From Quillaja saponaria (lineage: Eukaryota; Streptophyta; Magnoliopsida; Fabales; Quillajaceae), in the NCBI GenBank assembly GCA_029379385.1, contig CM055607.1, positions 9,920,001 to 9,984,000 on the forward strand: a stretch of DNA of 64,000 nucleotides. The letters are read 5' to 3'. The notes below the pieces were generated by a model that searched no databases, had not been told where the DNA came from, and was given only the letters and a program-made list of their open reading frames with translations. Within the stretch, counting starts at the first letter, position 1. Each line of letters begins with the position of its first letter. Made by a program: the position numbers and the translations under genes. This document shows positions 14,040 to 25,788 of the stretch, piece by piece.

Positions 14040-16031
14040 ATGATGGAAGATGAAGAGCAAAAACTGGTTCAAGGAAGCTTGAATTTAGACGAAAGTGCAG
14101 CACTAGTAGGGAAGTCAGAACTCACAGTAGATGAAGTGGTGGAAGGGTATGTAGGATCCTTGGGGTTCTCACAGCTCCTCCATGTGTTCTTGGTGTCCTT
14201 AGCATGGATATTTGATTCACAAAGTACATTAGTTACAATCTTCAGTGATGCCCAACCACCAGCCTGGAGATGCAAAGCTGATGCCACTTCCTGGTCTGCA
14301 TGTATTAGTAAATATAGCAACAACAAAAATGATGGTTCTGTTTGTGGGCTGGTGCCTAGGACTTGGGAGTGGGTTACTGGCAATACAAGTTCCACTATTG
14401 CCAAGTGGGATCTCATCTGTGAAAGAAACTTTCTAGGTCCAATACCTGCTTCATTGTTCTTCCTTGGTTCGCTTTTGAGTATAATTCTTTTCTTGTGCTT
14501 CTAATTCTTCTCCTGGTCAATTTCCTTCTTTTTCCCAATTCTGCATGCACAATGTTATTTCAACTCATAATTAGTAATGTTATTTTTAATGAAGATCAGC
14601 ATACATAATTAGTAAATAATGTGACCGCATGCAAAAAAGTTTCAACTCTGCAGAGGATCCCAATTATTTCAAAATTTCAAAATAAAAGGCTAATCCAGCT
14701 ACTATGATATGAAGAAGTGTAAATGTTCATATTACATTGTTACTTGAAATTTTGGTGTAGGGTCTGCTGTATATGGCCGCCTAGCTGACTCATGCCTGGG
14801 TAGAAAGAGGACAGTATTTGTCTCTTGCATCTTAACCTCTGCAACTGCCTTCATCACCTCTCTCTACCCAAATGTATGGTTTGTGCCATCCTCCGATTTG
14901 CAAATGGGTTTGCCCGATCTGGGATTGGCATATGCAGCCTTGTTCTATCTACAGAAGCAGTTGGCCGCAAATAGCGTGGTCAGGTGGGACAATATGGCTT
15001 CTTTTTCTTCACAGCTGGGTTTCTTTCTCTTCCTTTCATGGCTTATCCTAGTAAAACTTGTTTGAGGAATATATACAAAATCTTAGCCCATCTTTCTCTT
15101 GGCTACTCTGCCCTGTTACTGCCTTTTGTCTCAAGAGTCACCACGCTGGCTTCTTGTTAGAGGACGAGGCAAAGAAGCACTAGAAGTATCGGACAAATTT
15201 GCAAGACTTAATGGAAATAAACTACCCGAAAATATTATTCTGGCAAACCCTTCTCCAACCAAAACGAGCTGCAGTAGTGAAGGTCAAGCAGACAACACTG
15301 GCGAGGACAAGACGTTATGGACTACAAAGTGGGATGCTAAAAGGATGGCCACAGTTATGGTAGCAGGTTTAGGAGTTGGGTTTGTTTACTATGGGATTCA
15401 ACTGAATGTTGAAAACCTCAGCTTTAACCTTTACTTCACAGTTGCACTTAATGCAATGATGGAAATCCCAGCAGTTTTTATTGGAAGCTTCCTTTTAGGC
15501 TTCACCAACAGACGCTTGCTTTTCTCAGTGTCCACTTACATAGCCGATGTCTCATGCATTCTGTGCAGCATTCTATCAAACATGAGAAGAGCAAAAAGCA
15601 ATTCAGAGGCACATCAATCTAGAGGAAGTTGGGTTCAATTAGCTATTGAAGCAATTGGGTTCATGGGTGCTTCAACAGCATTTGATGTCTCATATATTTA
15701 CTGTGTGGAACTTTTCCCTACTAATGTAAGAAATTTTGCAGTCTCAATGCTGCGTCAAGCTTTGATGTTAGGGGCTTCCATAGTCCCTTTGCTTGTTGTG
15801 CTTGGTTGTTTAAGCCCATCAATTTCCTTCCTCATATTTGGAGCCTAATCAATTTTCAGCGGATTGTCTAGTACATAGTTTCCTGAGACCAGGAACGCTC
15901 CCTTGTATGAGACCCTGGCGCAACAAGAAGAGGAAGAGAAACCAAGTCGGTTAACAGACAATTTGGGCCTGGTACTAAATGGTGGCAAATATGTTCTACT
16001 TTTACCTAGCTACCTAGCACCCACCATGTAA
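14040..16031 (+). pseudogene. Organic cation/carnitine transporter (OCT-like) pseudogene
   Basis: The sequence matches plant organic cation/carnitine transporters (major facilitator superfamily). Exon 1 (14040-14478) has the family N-terminus: LTVDEVVEGYVGSLG, a first membrane span and WIFDSQSTLVTIFSDAQP. Exon 2 (from 14761) covers [18 protein letters not shown] through the C-terminal spans (ELFPTNVRN) to an acidic tail. It is broken repeatedly: a 1-bp deletion just after 14879, TAG replacing a Trp codon at 14972-14974, a 1-bp insertion at about 15133, TAA replacing a Leu codon at 15846-15848, and TAG at 15876-15878. The last exon-1 base (14478) is A, giving Arg where the family has Gly and weakening the donor. 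The frame switches (0, 2, 0) match these indels exactly. With two indels and three nonsense changes, no full transporter can be made. Confidence 0.9.
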
Positions 16032-16584
16032 ATTTTAAATTTCTTTTTCTTTGTTTATGTAATTGTAAATTTCAAGCACATAAATTTGAATATGATTAAA
16101 GGGACTCGTTGTATCCACAAATAATTGCAACTTTGTGAATGAGGCCATGGTTGTTAGCTCAACTCCTCTTATTGGGTGATGTCAATCAATTATTAGTTGA
16201 ACTAATAATATATATAATTAAAAACATATATAAAATCTCATTATACTCTCTCTAACTTGTAAACTTAATATATACAATATTATGTAATTAATATAAAAGA
16301 AAAAAGTAAAATTTTTTATTTTGGTTGCTCTCTTTTTCTTAGTGAGAATAAAAAAAAAAAAACATTTGTCCATTCGTATTATCTTTTCTCATGGTAAATC
16401 AATTTCCCAAATAGTTAAAATTTTCTTAAACTTAAATTTAATGTGTTTACCAATTAAATTAACAAATCCTACTCTTTTTTGCCAAATGCCTGGCACTACT
16501 CCATGCATATAGTCCTGACGCCCTTAAAAGAGCTGTTCCTCTAGACGAACACACCGAAGACCGGCAAACGCATTAGAGGCAAAA

Positions 16585-16959
16585 ATGTCGGACCCGTACG
16601 AGAGAGCTAAAGGAGGAAGACTCGCCTTCAAAGGAGGAAGCCTCGCCACTCGCAGCAAAACCATCGACAAGAATAAAAAGAAGAAGAAGAAGAAGACTAC
16701 AAACCCTAATGATGATGAAACTGAGCCGTCGTTGAATTTGGAGGAATTAGAGGCTGCTGCCGTCGCCGATGCAACTGAAACTGGAGAAGGATTCGGAGGA
16801 GGTGAGTACACGATTGACGCTGCCAAGCGCAAGAAGTACGACGATCTCTTTCCTGTTGAGGCCAGGAAGTTCGGTTACGATCCCAAAGCCAAAACCAAAT
16901 CTGTAGAGGAAGCTCTCGATGATCGTGTCAAGAAGAAAGCTGATCGATACTGTAAATAA
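16585..16959 (+). CDS. Small Lys-rich protein with FRG1-like C-terminus
   Basis: Intronless frame of 124 residues starting at an ATG after a purine-rich leader. N-terminal block YERAKGGRLAFKGG resembles the GGxLxxKG start of FAM32A/DUF1754 proteins. It is followed by a Lys run (residues about 30-37), an acidic Ala/Glu-rich linker, a YTIDAAKRKKYDDLFPVE segment, and a C-terminus DRVKKKADRYCK that closely matches the last residues of eukaryotic FRG1 proteins. FRG1 is a nuclear/nucleolar actin-bundling and RNA-processing factor, but its central beta-trefoil fold is absent here. It is probably a conserved plant nuclear protein of unknown function; it ends on the exact FRG1-type CK terminus, so it does not look truncated. 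Confidence 0.75.
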   Translation: MSDPYERAKGGRLAFKGGSLATRSKTIDKNKKKKKKKTTNPNDDETEPSLNLEELEAAAVADATETGEGFGGGEYTIDAAKRKKYDDLFPVEARKFGYDPKAKTKSVEEALDDRVKKKADRYCK

Positions 16960-18758
16960 TTGAGCTCAAGTGTTGCTGTTATCACTTTCTCCCTATTTTT
17001 CTTTCAACAAGGTTCAGGTCCGCTTCTATATTCTTCTACTTTAGTATCAATATATGTCACTTGCAATTTTAATCACGGGGCTGCTGTTGGAAGCTTATGC
17101 CTTTACTTATAAATTTTGGGATAGTTGGGTTGGGAACTAGAGAAGCTAAATAAGAATTGCCTGTTCTAGTGCTGTGATGTTGCTTTACTTCTATTGATGA
17201 AAGTAATAGTAGCTGAAAATGCTCTTTAGGAAGTTGATCTAATATCAACATTGAGTTGGGCTTGAACAAGTGAGTTCTTGCCCTGCTTTCCATTGCAGTT
17301 GTAGAAAATGATCTTTTGGGAATCTATCAGCATCTAGTGAGACTAGTTTACTAGAATAAGTGAGTGGGTTGAAGTCCCAAAAGGAGAGTTGGGAATTTTT
17401 CTCTGTTGCCCACATAACTTGCAGAAAATGTTTTTGTTGGAAGGTGATCTATCAGCATTGAGTTGAGCTAGTTTACTAGAATGAGTGCTTGCTCTACTTT
17501 CCATGGTAGTTGTGAAGTCTGTCCTAGTCACAGGTTATTGCTAAAGTAAGTAGCCTTTTTGGTGTAGTCACTGTAGTATCCTTTATTCTTGCTCGTTGTT
17601 TTTTTGGCTGTTTTGTGCTTCTTCTTGCAAGTTTCCCTGGCTTTGAATGTAAATGGTCGCCTATGAGTTATCTCTAGCAGGTGTGCCACCCACAATGGGA
17701 GAGCTAGTGTTGCAGACTCCTCGTGGTGAAATATATGAACCTGAAAAGGAAAAACAATGCATAGAATGCTACGTTTTAGAAGTCTGTACTTTACATTTCC
17801 ACTTGTATATATATATATATTTATGACTTTTGAATCTTGACCGTATTGGTTAACAAACCATCAGAGAGAGTATTGGTTCACAAACCATGACAGAGAGAGA
17901 TTAAGGGGACGGGAGGGATGGATGGTGCAAGGGGAATAAACTGTTGATTGTACTGTATCTTTATAACAACTTGCTGTGAGTATTGGAGGATCTAACCCAT
18001 ACCTGTATGTATAATATCAATATTTTCATAATCACTTGATTTCAATCTGCGTTGTAAATGATATTGCTCGTTGTCATATTTCAGCTTGTTCAAAATAAAT
18101 GAAATCTGCATATGCGTGCTTGCATCTTTTTCGAGTGTTATGTGAGTTTGATCAGCTGATCTGTTTGTTCTCTTACTTGATTGTCAATAATTCTGTTGAT
18201 CTTTGACAGGCACTTATTAGCGGTTCGTGAAAGTGGGTATATTGCACTTGCAGTTTTAACTCCTTGAAGTGGCTAGAAGTGGCTAGAAGTAGTCTGTTTT
18301 GTACTTTATTCAGGGCAAGTGTTCTTGTAATAGTATTCAGACACTCTTTTGAGCTTCTGTCTGAAGCAGCTTTCATGGATCATATCAGACAATTTAGACT
18401 TGGTAGGACTCAGTGGCAAAGCAACATACTTGAATTTTGGACTGTAGCCCAATGACTCTACTTTAATCATTTTACATATGCTCAAAATACTTCTAATATT
18501 ACCAGAAATGTTTGTATTGTTTACACTGGTTGCATGAGCACATTTAAACTGACCAGTATCGTCCATTTACTTTTCTAACTCATAGGAAGGCACCATCATA
18601 TGCAATTAGAACTTGTGCAGTACGGTCCATCAATGGGCAAATTTCAGACTTGTGGAAAAGCTGTGCCATGTATTTCTCCTAAACAACCAGACTTGATACA
18701 GTTACAAGTCACAGCCACACGCTTCATTCTTGTGACCAAAATGCCTACAAAGGTCTCA
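16960..18758. other. 3' flank and intergenic DNA between two convergent genes
   Basis: Contains no supportable gene. Segments at about 17217-17320 and 17430-17525 are imperfect direct copies (both carry a GATCTA..CATTGAGTTG block and a CTTTCCATNG block), so an old tandem duplication of about 200 bp is likely. A short repeat of AGTGGCTAGA lies near 18268-18290. Confidence 0.45.
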
Positions 18759-21700
18759 TCAAGTTGTGCTTTGCAACTTAATATCACGATATATGTGCCA
18801 CTTTTTGTATCTCTGATGCCCAGGTAGAACAGGTCGAAGTCGAGGGGCACTTGTGCACTCCCAACAACAGCATCCCCTGCGATCTTTCATGCAATTCATG
18901 CAGCATCTATACATGTATAAAGTAATATGGACTCAGACCCAATGAGGGCAACTTAATTCAACTTAAAAAGCAAAACAAGCAAGCAAGAAGAAAAACATCA
19001 GGGCAAGGTGGAGGGATACTGACTGAAATACGATCAGCTTTGAAGCAAGGCGCCACAAGCAGGGTGTGGTCTTCAAAGGGGTCCACATGTCTTAGTTATG
19101 GTCTTGTTAGTGGTTACTCTTATATATGCAATGTGCGAGGATAACTCTTCCATTAGGTAAAGCTTGAAAGACAGTACACACTTGAAGATTGTGGTTTCAT
19201 TTACAGAACAAACAGTAGTCTGCACAGACCTTTCCCAAAAGAAATCCCTCATTATAAGCAGATGAGAATTGTTGCAGGTTGCAGCCGACAATAAATATAA
19301 ATTCGGAAGATGGGGGTGGTTTTGTTATAAAAAGGAACGTGGATAACAAGTATTATCAGATTTAAATATCAATATACCCGTGTTCAGAAATAACAAGCAA
19401 AGCAGAAATCCAGAAATCACACAAGATGACAATCATATTTGCAATCAGGATTGTTAACTGATCTATTGGCAGTCAGAATGATCAAAAGGTGCTGGAAGCA
19501 GGAAGAAGAAAAGAGAACAGAAACTTACAGAAAAAGCAGGTTACAGTCAAGATTTGCACAGTTTCGATGCCTCAACTCACAGACTTCTGAACCACATATG
19601 TAGCATTGAGCAAACATATCATTCCCAGGGCCCCCCTGAGTCCTGCTTGGTTCAGGCAGAGCATGGGGCTTATAGATAGAAGGAGGGAGAGAAAGACGGG
19701 AATCAAACACGAATAAATTCCCTATCCATTCCACAGGACCTTCATTCTTTAGATAGTGAGATACACCTCCCTGCAAGGTATATAAATTGCGAAACCCCTG
19801 TTGTCTGCAATATATTAAGCAAATAAAGGATTCAGAATCTGAAAAGTTGCTATTATAATGCATTAACCCTTTTACATATTACCAGCAACTACACTCACTC
19901 AGCATGCAAGTGAAGTCCACTTTTCAACAAAAGACCTACATCCGGTGCCTGAGCTGATTAAACTGGACAAGCTTTGAAATCAAAAATATGCTGGGAAGCT
20001 AAACTACTAACAAAGAACAATTATATATTGTCTAGCTTGAGATAGGCACCACGCGAATAGCAATATCATTATTACTTATTACCACATCCAAAATGATTCT
20101 AAGTCCATTTTTCATCATATAACCATATAGAAAAAGCACATTATATAAGATCTACAATTAGATAGTGAGATACACTCCCTGCTAGTATACCACTACCAGT
20201 ATACTTTTAATCAGATGAAACATTCCTGTGTTCATGTTTGTTGGATGCTTTTGATTTGTTTCATGTCTGAAAAATCTTACAAGATCAATATTACACAAAA
20301 AACCAGGAAAATTTTGAAGTAGGAAAAGGCTGATCTTAACTTTAATGTTAAAACCAAACAGATAGAGCCTCAGAGAGAAAGAATTACCTTAATATTGTAG
20401 AGTATACATCGCAGCGAATGCCTCCAGTACAGTACATCAATATATCTGTTTTTTCTTTATCAACATTTGACAATGGATCTGAAGCAATGACCTGGTTGAG
20501 AAGACATGCAAAATAGAGCACAATCATAATATCACTAGAAATTGAACATTTCACATGTTTGTCCCCCGATTAGTGAAATTTGAACATAATCACATCATGA
20601 TTAGAGCAGAAAGCAAGATAATACTAAGTTATGTTCTTTCATCATGATAAGAAAACCATCTGAATAGCATACATGCTTTATGACAAAGATGAGGGATCAA
20701 ACGTGAAACAATTGCTCAATAACATCAACAAAGTTGATGAAGCACATACCACATCAAAAAGGATTTTGACATTTTGGGAACCTAAACTTGTGACATACTA
20801 GTAAGCCAAATCCCTATCACTTATAAAGTATACCTCTTTCTGTGATACTCCAAAAGAAGTGCTCCTAAAGCAGTCTACATCAGGTCGTTGAGCCCCATGA
20901 AAATGGCCGATGTCCCACTCATAACCTAATTTCAAGCAATTACAATATAATCAAGCTCAGAACAAGTAAGCATGAGTAGTGACTGTTTTGAAGAGAACCA
21001 ATAATAGCAACATTGACACAATCACAAGTGCAAGCATGCGCAATGCTATAAATACAAGCACCTGAATTTGACTGGAGATATTATATGACGGGCACAATAA
21101 AAACATATTAAATAAATACACAAGAGATGGTGCTTCAAGACTATATATCATGTCCAGAAACCTCATTTCATTAGTAATGTTGCGCCATACAGTGTTGATG
21201 AGGTGTTGGACAAATGACACTTGCAGGGGGCTTGGTTCATAACTAAAGTAGGATACACCTACAGTGGAACAGTTAGGGCTACTTATGTCATTATATTGAA
21301 CATAGACCAAAGTCATTTACTTCTGGTTGCAGGAGTTTTGAATTAAGTAAAAGAGACTCAAAGCATAACCTAATCCAAAAGTGCTCTCCAAACTTGTTGA
21401 AGATCTACAAAGGTGACCAACTCAAAAAATCCAAAATATTCTTTTGTTCTAGCCAAATGATCTGCAACAAGTAAGAACAGGTCACCTCAATGCATTTTTA
21501 CTTCTATCCATAGTTCCTCTCCCAACTGGGGAGTTTTAAACTACTAACGCCATTGGTTAAATAATCAGGCCTTCAAAAGTACAATATTTCTTGGCTCTTT
21601 GAACCTACGTTTCTTGGTCCTTTTGTGAGATGCTAAAGTCCAGTAGCTTCAGGTGACTTTAGTTAGATACCCAGGGTAGAAACTACTGAACAAATAGGCC

Positions 21701-23165
21701 AGCTAAATAACCCAAGAAAATTCAGGAAGGAAGTCACTACCATTTCTCACATCTAATAGGATATAGTTTGTCTTGGAATCCTCATTTGATGTAACTTCAG
21801 TTCCATTAATTGCTTCCAACCTCTTCCTCCATTCAGATGGTCCTATTGGGGTAGCTCGCATTGACGGGTCAAGCAAAGGAAGATGTGAAATACCACCTTC
21901 CAACTGAAGAAAGAAAACAATGAAAGAAAGTTTTAGGTGACACTGTTGGGTAAGAAGCCATACTCACTAACCACCCACTTCTCAACCCCAGACGTTCAGG
22001 AAGCATTTCACTCATCTCATTATCACTAATAAATCATAATGCATGTCAAGATGATAAAGAAAGATGCACTGACATAATATAGCTTGCCTGCACTAGTGAG
22101 GGCTTATACCGCAACTTCAATCTTGGAAATGCATGCCCTTTTAATGCAGGAGATATCTGTAACCAGAATATTAGAAAATCTGTGATCTTCTTTTAACCAT
22201 TCAACATATGCAAGAGCATCCTTTGATGGCCCACTGTACTGTAAGATAATAAATTGTATCAGGTAGAAATACTATTGATCAAGAGTAGCTGCATGGAAAG
22301 AAGTACTAAGCTAAGATATCAGATTGATTAGATTCAGAGGAAGAACACAATACCTGTGCATTTATCCCCTGTTCATTCAAATACACTCTTCCATGTATGT
22401 CAAGACCCTAGTAAGAGATCATAAAAGTTTAACTTGAGTCAGGAAACAAAAAATGAAAATACTTTATAAGAAATGCATAGAATTAAACTAGATAAGTAAT
22501 CAATGAACTCATTTAAGAAACAGTTCTTGTTAACAAATGATCATTAACATTTGATAGTAACAACACAATATTCAAATAACAAGTGGATGCTAATGGGAAT
22601 GGCATATATTGGTAAAGGCATGCCTAAGAATGTAACCAATTAATACTGGGATACACCAATATGGCATGAAAACATAATCAAGAGATAAGCAAGAGCAAGA
22701 CAGCTGCCACATGGCCTTTCTTTTACATTTTCCATTACAAGAGCCTACTCGGGTTTTAAAGGGACTACAAGAAAATGGGTCATTATAAATTTTCATTTTT
22801 CATAGAAAATGGCAGCAAACCTCTAAGAAAGAGAGGTGTTTGGCGACTTCTGCTTCTGGGTCTTTGATGACCATAAAATGGTAGAAATTCACAACCACGA
22901 ATTCATCATCTGAAGGCTCAGCACTATTGCATTGTGTAGAAATGGAATAGCTGCATCCAAACAGGAACTTTCCAGACTTCACACTCTTCTTCACCGAGCT
23001 GGTTTGTGAAATGGAAACATAAAGTTTTCGGTGGAAAAGAAAAGCCGAGTAGGACCTTCTGATTTGGAAGAGAGACTTACTGCAAAAGACACTGCTTCTG
23101 CTTAAAATCGGAGTCGAAGATTTAGGAGTGAAGACAACGGAGACAACCGCCGAAGAGCTTCCCAT
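18759..23165 (-). CDS. STR8: Rhodanese-like domain protein, STR8/TrhO type, chloroplast
   Basis: Eight exons on the minus strand: 22821-23165, 22354-22407, 22088-22238, 21741-21903, 20834-20925, 20388-20491, 19529-19804 and 18759-18906. The N-terminus is Ser/Arg-rich like a plastid transit peptide. Next come a TrhO/YceA-like N-domain (VVNFYHFM, LDIHGRVYLNEQGINAQ), YILLDVRNGYEWDIGHFHGA, the rhodanese active loop CTGGIRCD in exon 6, and a Cys-rich zinc-type tail (CYICGSEVC, then CCMNC and GCCCWEC). The order and about 443-residue length fit Arabidopsis STR8. Bacterial TrhO hydroxylates tRNA U34; the plant role is inferred. Exon 3 is 151 bp where 150 is needed: one extra base near 22160 shifts the frame before SPALKGHAFPRLK, predicting an early stop. 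All other exons are clean. Intron 3 starts with GC (CAG then GCAAGCT), a known minor donor type. Confidence 0.85.
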
Positions 23166-23271
23166 CCCGTTAAGAATTTCTCAAAGCCATACACACTGAT
23201 ATGGCTTAGGTGGAGAAGAGAAGAAGCGGATGAGCATAAGTAAACTAGATGACGTAAGCGCAGGTTATCAG

Positions 23272-23370
23272 ACCCAAAAAGGAGAAAAACGAAAAAGCCC
23301 AAATGATTACAGTAAAAGATATTTTTATTTTCCAAGACTAAAACCCAAAAATGATTTGAGAAAGCCCAAA
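23272..23370 (-). promoter_or_regulatory. GCCCA motifs upstream of STR8
   Basis: AGCCCA motifs occur near 23297 and 23363, with further ACCCAAA copies between them, about 110-200 bp upstream of the minus-strand ATG. This mirrors the site II-like arrangement before the APO gene and suits a nuclear gene for a plastid protein. Confidence 0.35.
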
Positions 23371-23883
23371 GGTTATAGGGCAGGTCCATCTTCACCATAG
23401 CACATAGGAACATAAATTCCCCTTAAAATGAAAGGACTAAAATATCAATACATCCCTGTACCAAAAGAAAATAAAAATAAAAAATAAAATATATATATAT
23501 CAATACATCCCACCAACTTTCAGACGGTTTTGAAGAGACTCCTTAATTTCTAATGGGATTAATCAAACCCATCCCAACATTTAAGATTATTCTTTTGGGT
23601 ACTTTCTACCCAATTCTGCCAAAGAAAAAGAAAAATAAAAGAGATGTGGCCTGTTAGTGTCAGCTAGCTGTTCCAAGTGGCCCTGTTGGATTTTCTCCAC
23701 TAGCATTAGTGGAGACCCCCAAAGGGACTACTGATGTCTACTATGGAATCTAATTAGTCCCTCTTTTTTTCTAATTCTGACGATGCCAGTTTTATTTTAG
23801 CTACGACTCTGAAAATCTACGTCATCCATTCTTAGACTCACATGGAACCCAAAATCACAAAGTTGATCTCAACAAGGGTGGGC

Positions 23884-23890
23884 TATAAAT
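23884..23890 (+). promoter_or_regulatory. TATA box of the XTH gene
   Basis: TATAAAT lies 99 bp upstream of the XTH start codon, which would put transcription start near 23915-23920 and give a leader of about 70 bases. Confidence 0.5.
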
Positions 23891-23988
23891 TCCACCAATT
23901 CCCTCATTGTGTAATCAGTATATGTTTCTCTTAAATAATCCTTCAGATTTCAACATTTTGTACTGGTCGCTTACAAGTCCTGGACTCA

Positions 23989-25378
23989 ATGGAGAGGGCC
24001 TCAACTTCCCTGGAGTTCATGGCATTTTGCCTGAGTTCAGCTTTGCTCCTCAACTTGGTCATTTGTGCTAATTTTACTGAACTCTTTCAGCCATATTGGG
24101 CACCTGATCATATTGTCACTGAAGGAGACCTGACCAAGTTAACATTGGACAACGTTTCTGGTAATCAATTGAAGTTTAGTCAATGTCACCTGCCACTATT
24201 TTTCACTCCAAAAATTTCTCACCATTGTTTGCTATATATGCATATATAGGTTGTGGGTTTGAATCCAAGAGCAAGTTCTTATTCGGAAAAGCAAGTTTAC
24301 AGATCAAACTAGTTGAAGGAGACTCTGCGGGGACAGTCACAACTTTCTATGTAAGTACCCACTTAATGAAATTATTTCTGCAGCATCAGTTTTCATACCC
24401 AAAAATTTATACCAATGTGTTTGAATAAATTTCTGCAGATGTCATCCGAGGGCCCTATTCATGATGAGCTAGACTTTGAATTTCTAGGCAACACATCTGG
24501 AGAACCATACCTAGTCCAAACAAATGTTTATACTAATGGCACAGGAAATAGAGAGCAAAGGCATACACTTTGGTTTGATCCTACAGCAGACTTCCATACA
24601 TATTCCTTATTCTGGAATCGACACTACATTGTGTAATTTAACACCCACTTTCTACCACATCTTTTGCATTTTCATTCTCTTGCATACCACCATTGTAGCT
24701 TTTGTTCTGGATAGTTTTATACGGTGGAGGCCATACTTTGTAGCAATATAATGGAGAATACCCTTTAATTTAATATGAGAGGAACATATAAAAGCTTCTG
24801 ATCCAACTAAGTGCACCTTTAATTTCATCATCATCATCAATATATAAAAGCCAGACCACTTTTCAGGTTTTGACATGAGGGGAAAAAAAAAAATTCAAGA
24901 AAAAGCTAGAGAAAAATGGCCCTCTAATTGTGAAGACTTTCAATCAACAACTCATTTTTCTTGGCATTATGCAAGCAGGTTTCTTGTTGATAATATCCCA
25001 ATCCGAGTATTCATAAACAAAGAGAAAGATGGTGTACCTTACCCAACAAGTCAAGCAATGACAATCCGTGGTTCTGTGTGGAATGCTGATGATTGGGCTA
25101 CACAAGGAGGGAGAGTCAAGACCAACTGGAGCCACGCCCCATTTGTTTCAGCTTTCCGTTCCTTCGAGATCGACGCCTGCGAGTTGTTGCCAGAAGCTGA
25201 TGATACTGTGGCCAAATGCAGTGGATTAAGACAGTTCTGGTGGGATAAGCCATCTCTGAGGAAGTTAGACAGGCACAGGAATCACCAACTTAAGTGGGTT
25301 AGAGCAAGGCACATGGTGTATGACTATTGTAAGGATACTGGCAGGTTCACCGAGTTGCCCAGGGAATGTATTAAGTAA
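23989..25378 (+). CDS. Xyloglucan endotransglucosylase/hydrolase (XTH, GH16)
   Basis: Four exons, 23989-24160, 24250-24350, 24439-24632 and 24979-25378, join in phase to 288 residues, the usual XTH size. An N-terminal hydrophobic signal peptide ends near residue 27 (LVICANF). The GH16 active site [11 protein letters not shown] has both catalytic Glu residues and the central Asp, followed by the conserved N-glycosylation site NTS. Downstream blocks ([30 protein letters not shown], and a C-terminal domain with four Cys in two pairs) are those of plant XTHs. These enzymes cut and rejoin xyloglucan in the cell wall. Leu in [10 protein letters not shown] replaces the more common Ile, a conservative change. 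No lesion is seen. Which of the many XTH paralogues it matches cannot be decided here. Confidence 0.93.
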
Positions 25379-25788
25379 CAAAAAAATATAACCACCCAAT
25401 CAAAACAGTATTTTGCAAGATTCTTTCGAAACTCTCTAAATAATCCTTTCTTTTTATATAATTCTCCAAAGTCCAGAGTTTACTTATTATGAGTTGAAAA
25501 AAGAAATGGGTGGGAACTGGGAACTAAGAATCAGTGATTGGTCAAATCCATTTCCTTTAGAATCACTAACACTTGACAATTTGCAAGAGTTAAGTAGCTA
25601 CAAAATAAGTCCACAGATGCAAAGAAAAATTTTCAAATCTTAAACAATAAAATATATAACACCAAAAAGCAGTTACAGACTGGCAAGACATAACAGACAC
25701 ATAACTGCTGGAGGGTGATAATGGGCACCGTATGAAAACCAAAATGCAGACAGTATATTCTGAGCAATAGAATTTGTTTGCTTGCATG
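25379..25788. other. XTH 3' flank
   Basis: Probable 3' UTR and downstream DNA of the XTH gene, ending in the 8-bp target duplication CTTGCATG at 25781-25788. No gene was seen. Confidence 0.5.

Noticed and set aside
14069..14416. 115-codon minus-strand frame
   Set aside because: Antisense of exon 1 of the transporter pseudogene; no domain character of its own.
17069..18566. Several 60-90 codon frames on both strands
   Set aside because: Overlapping, low-complexity, and with no motif; the region reads like 3' UTR and intergenic DNA with an old duplication.
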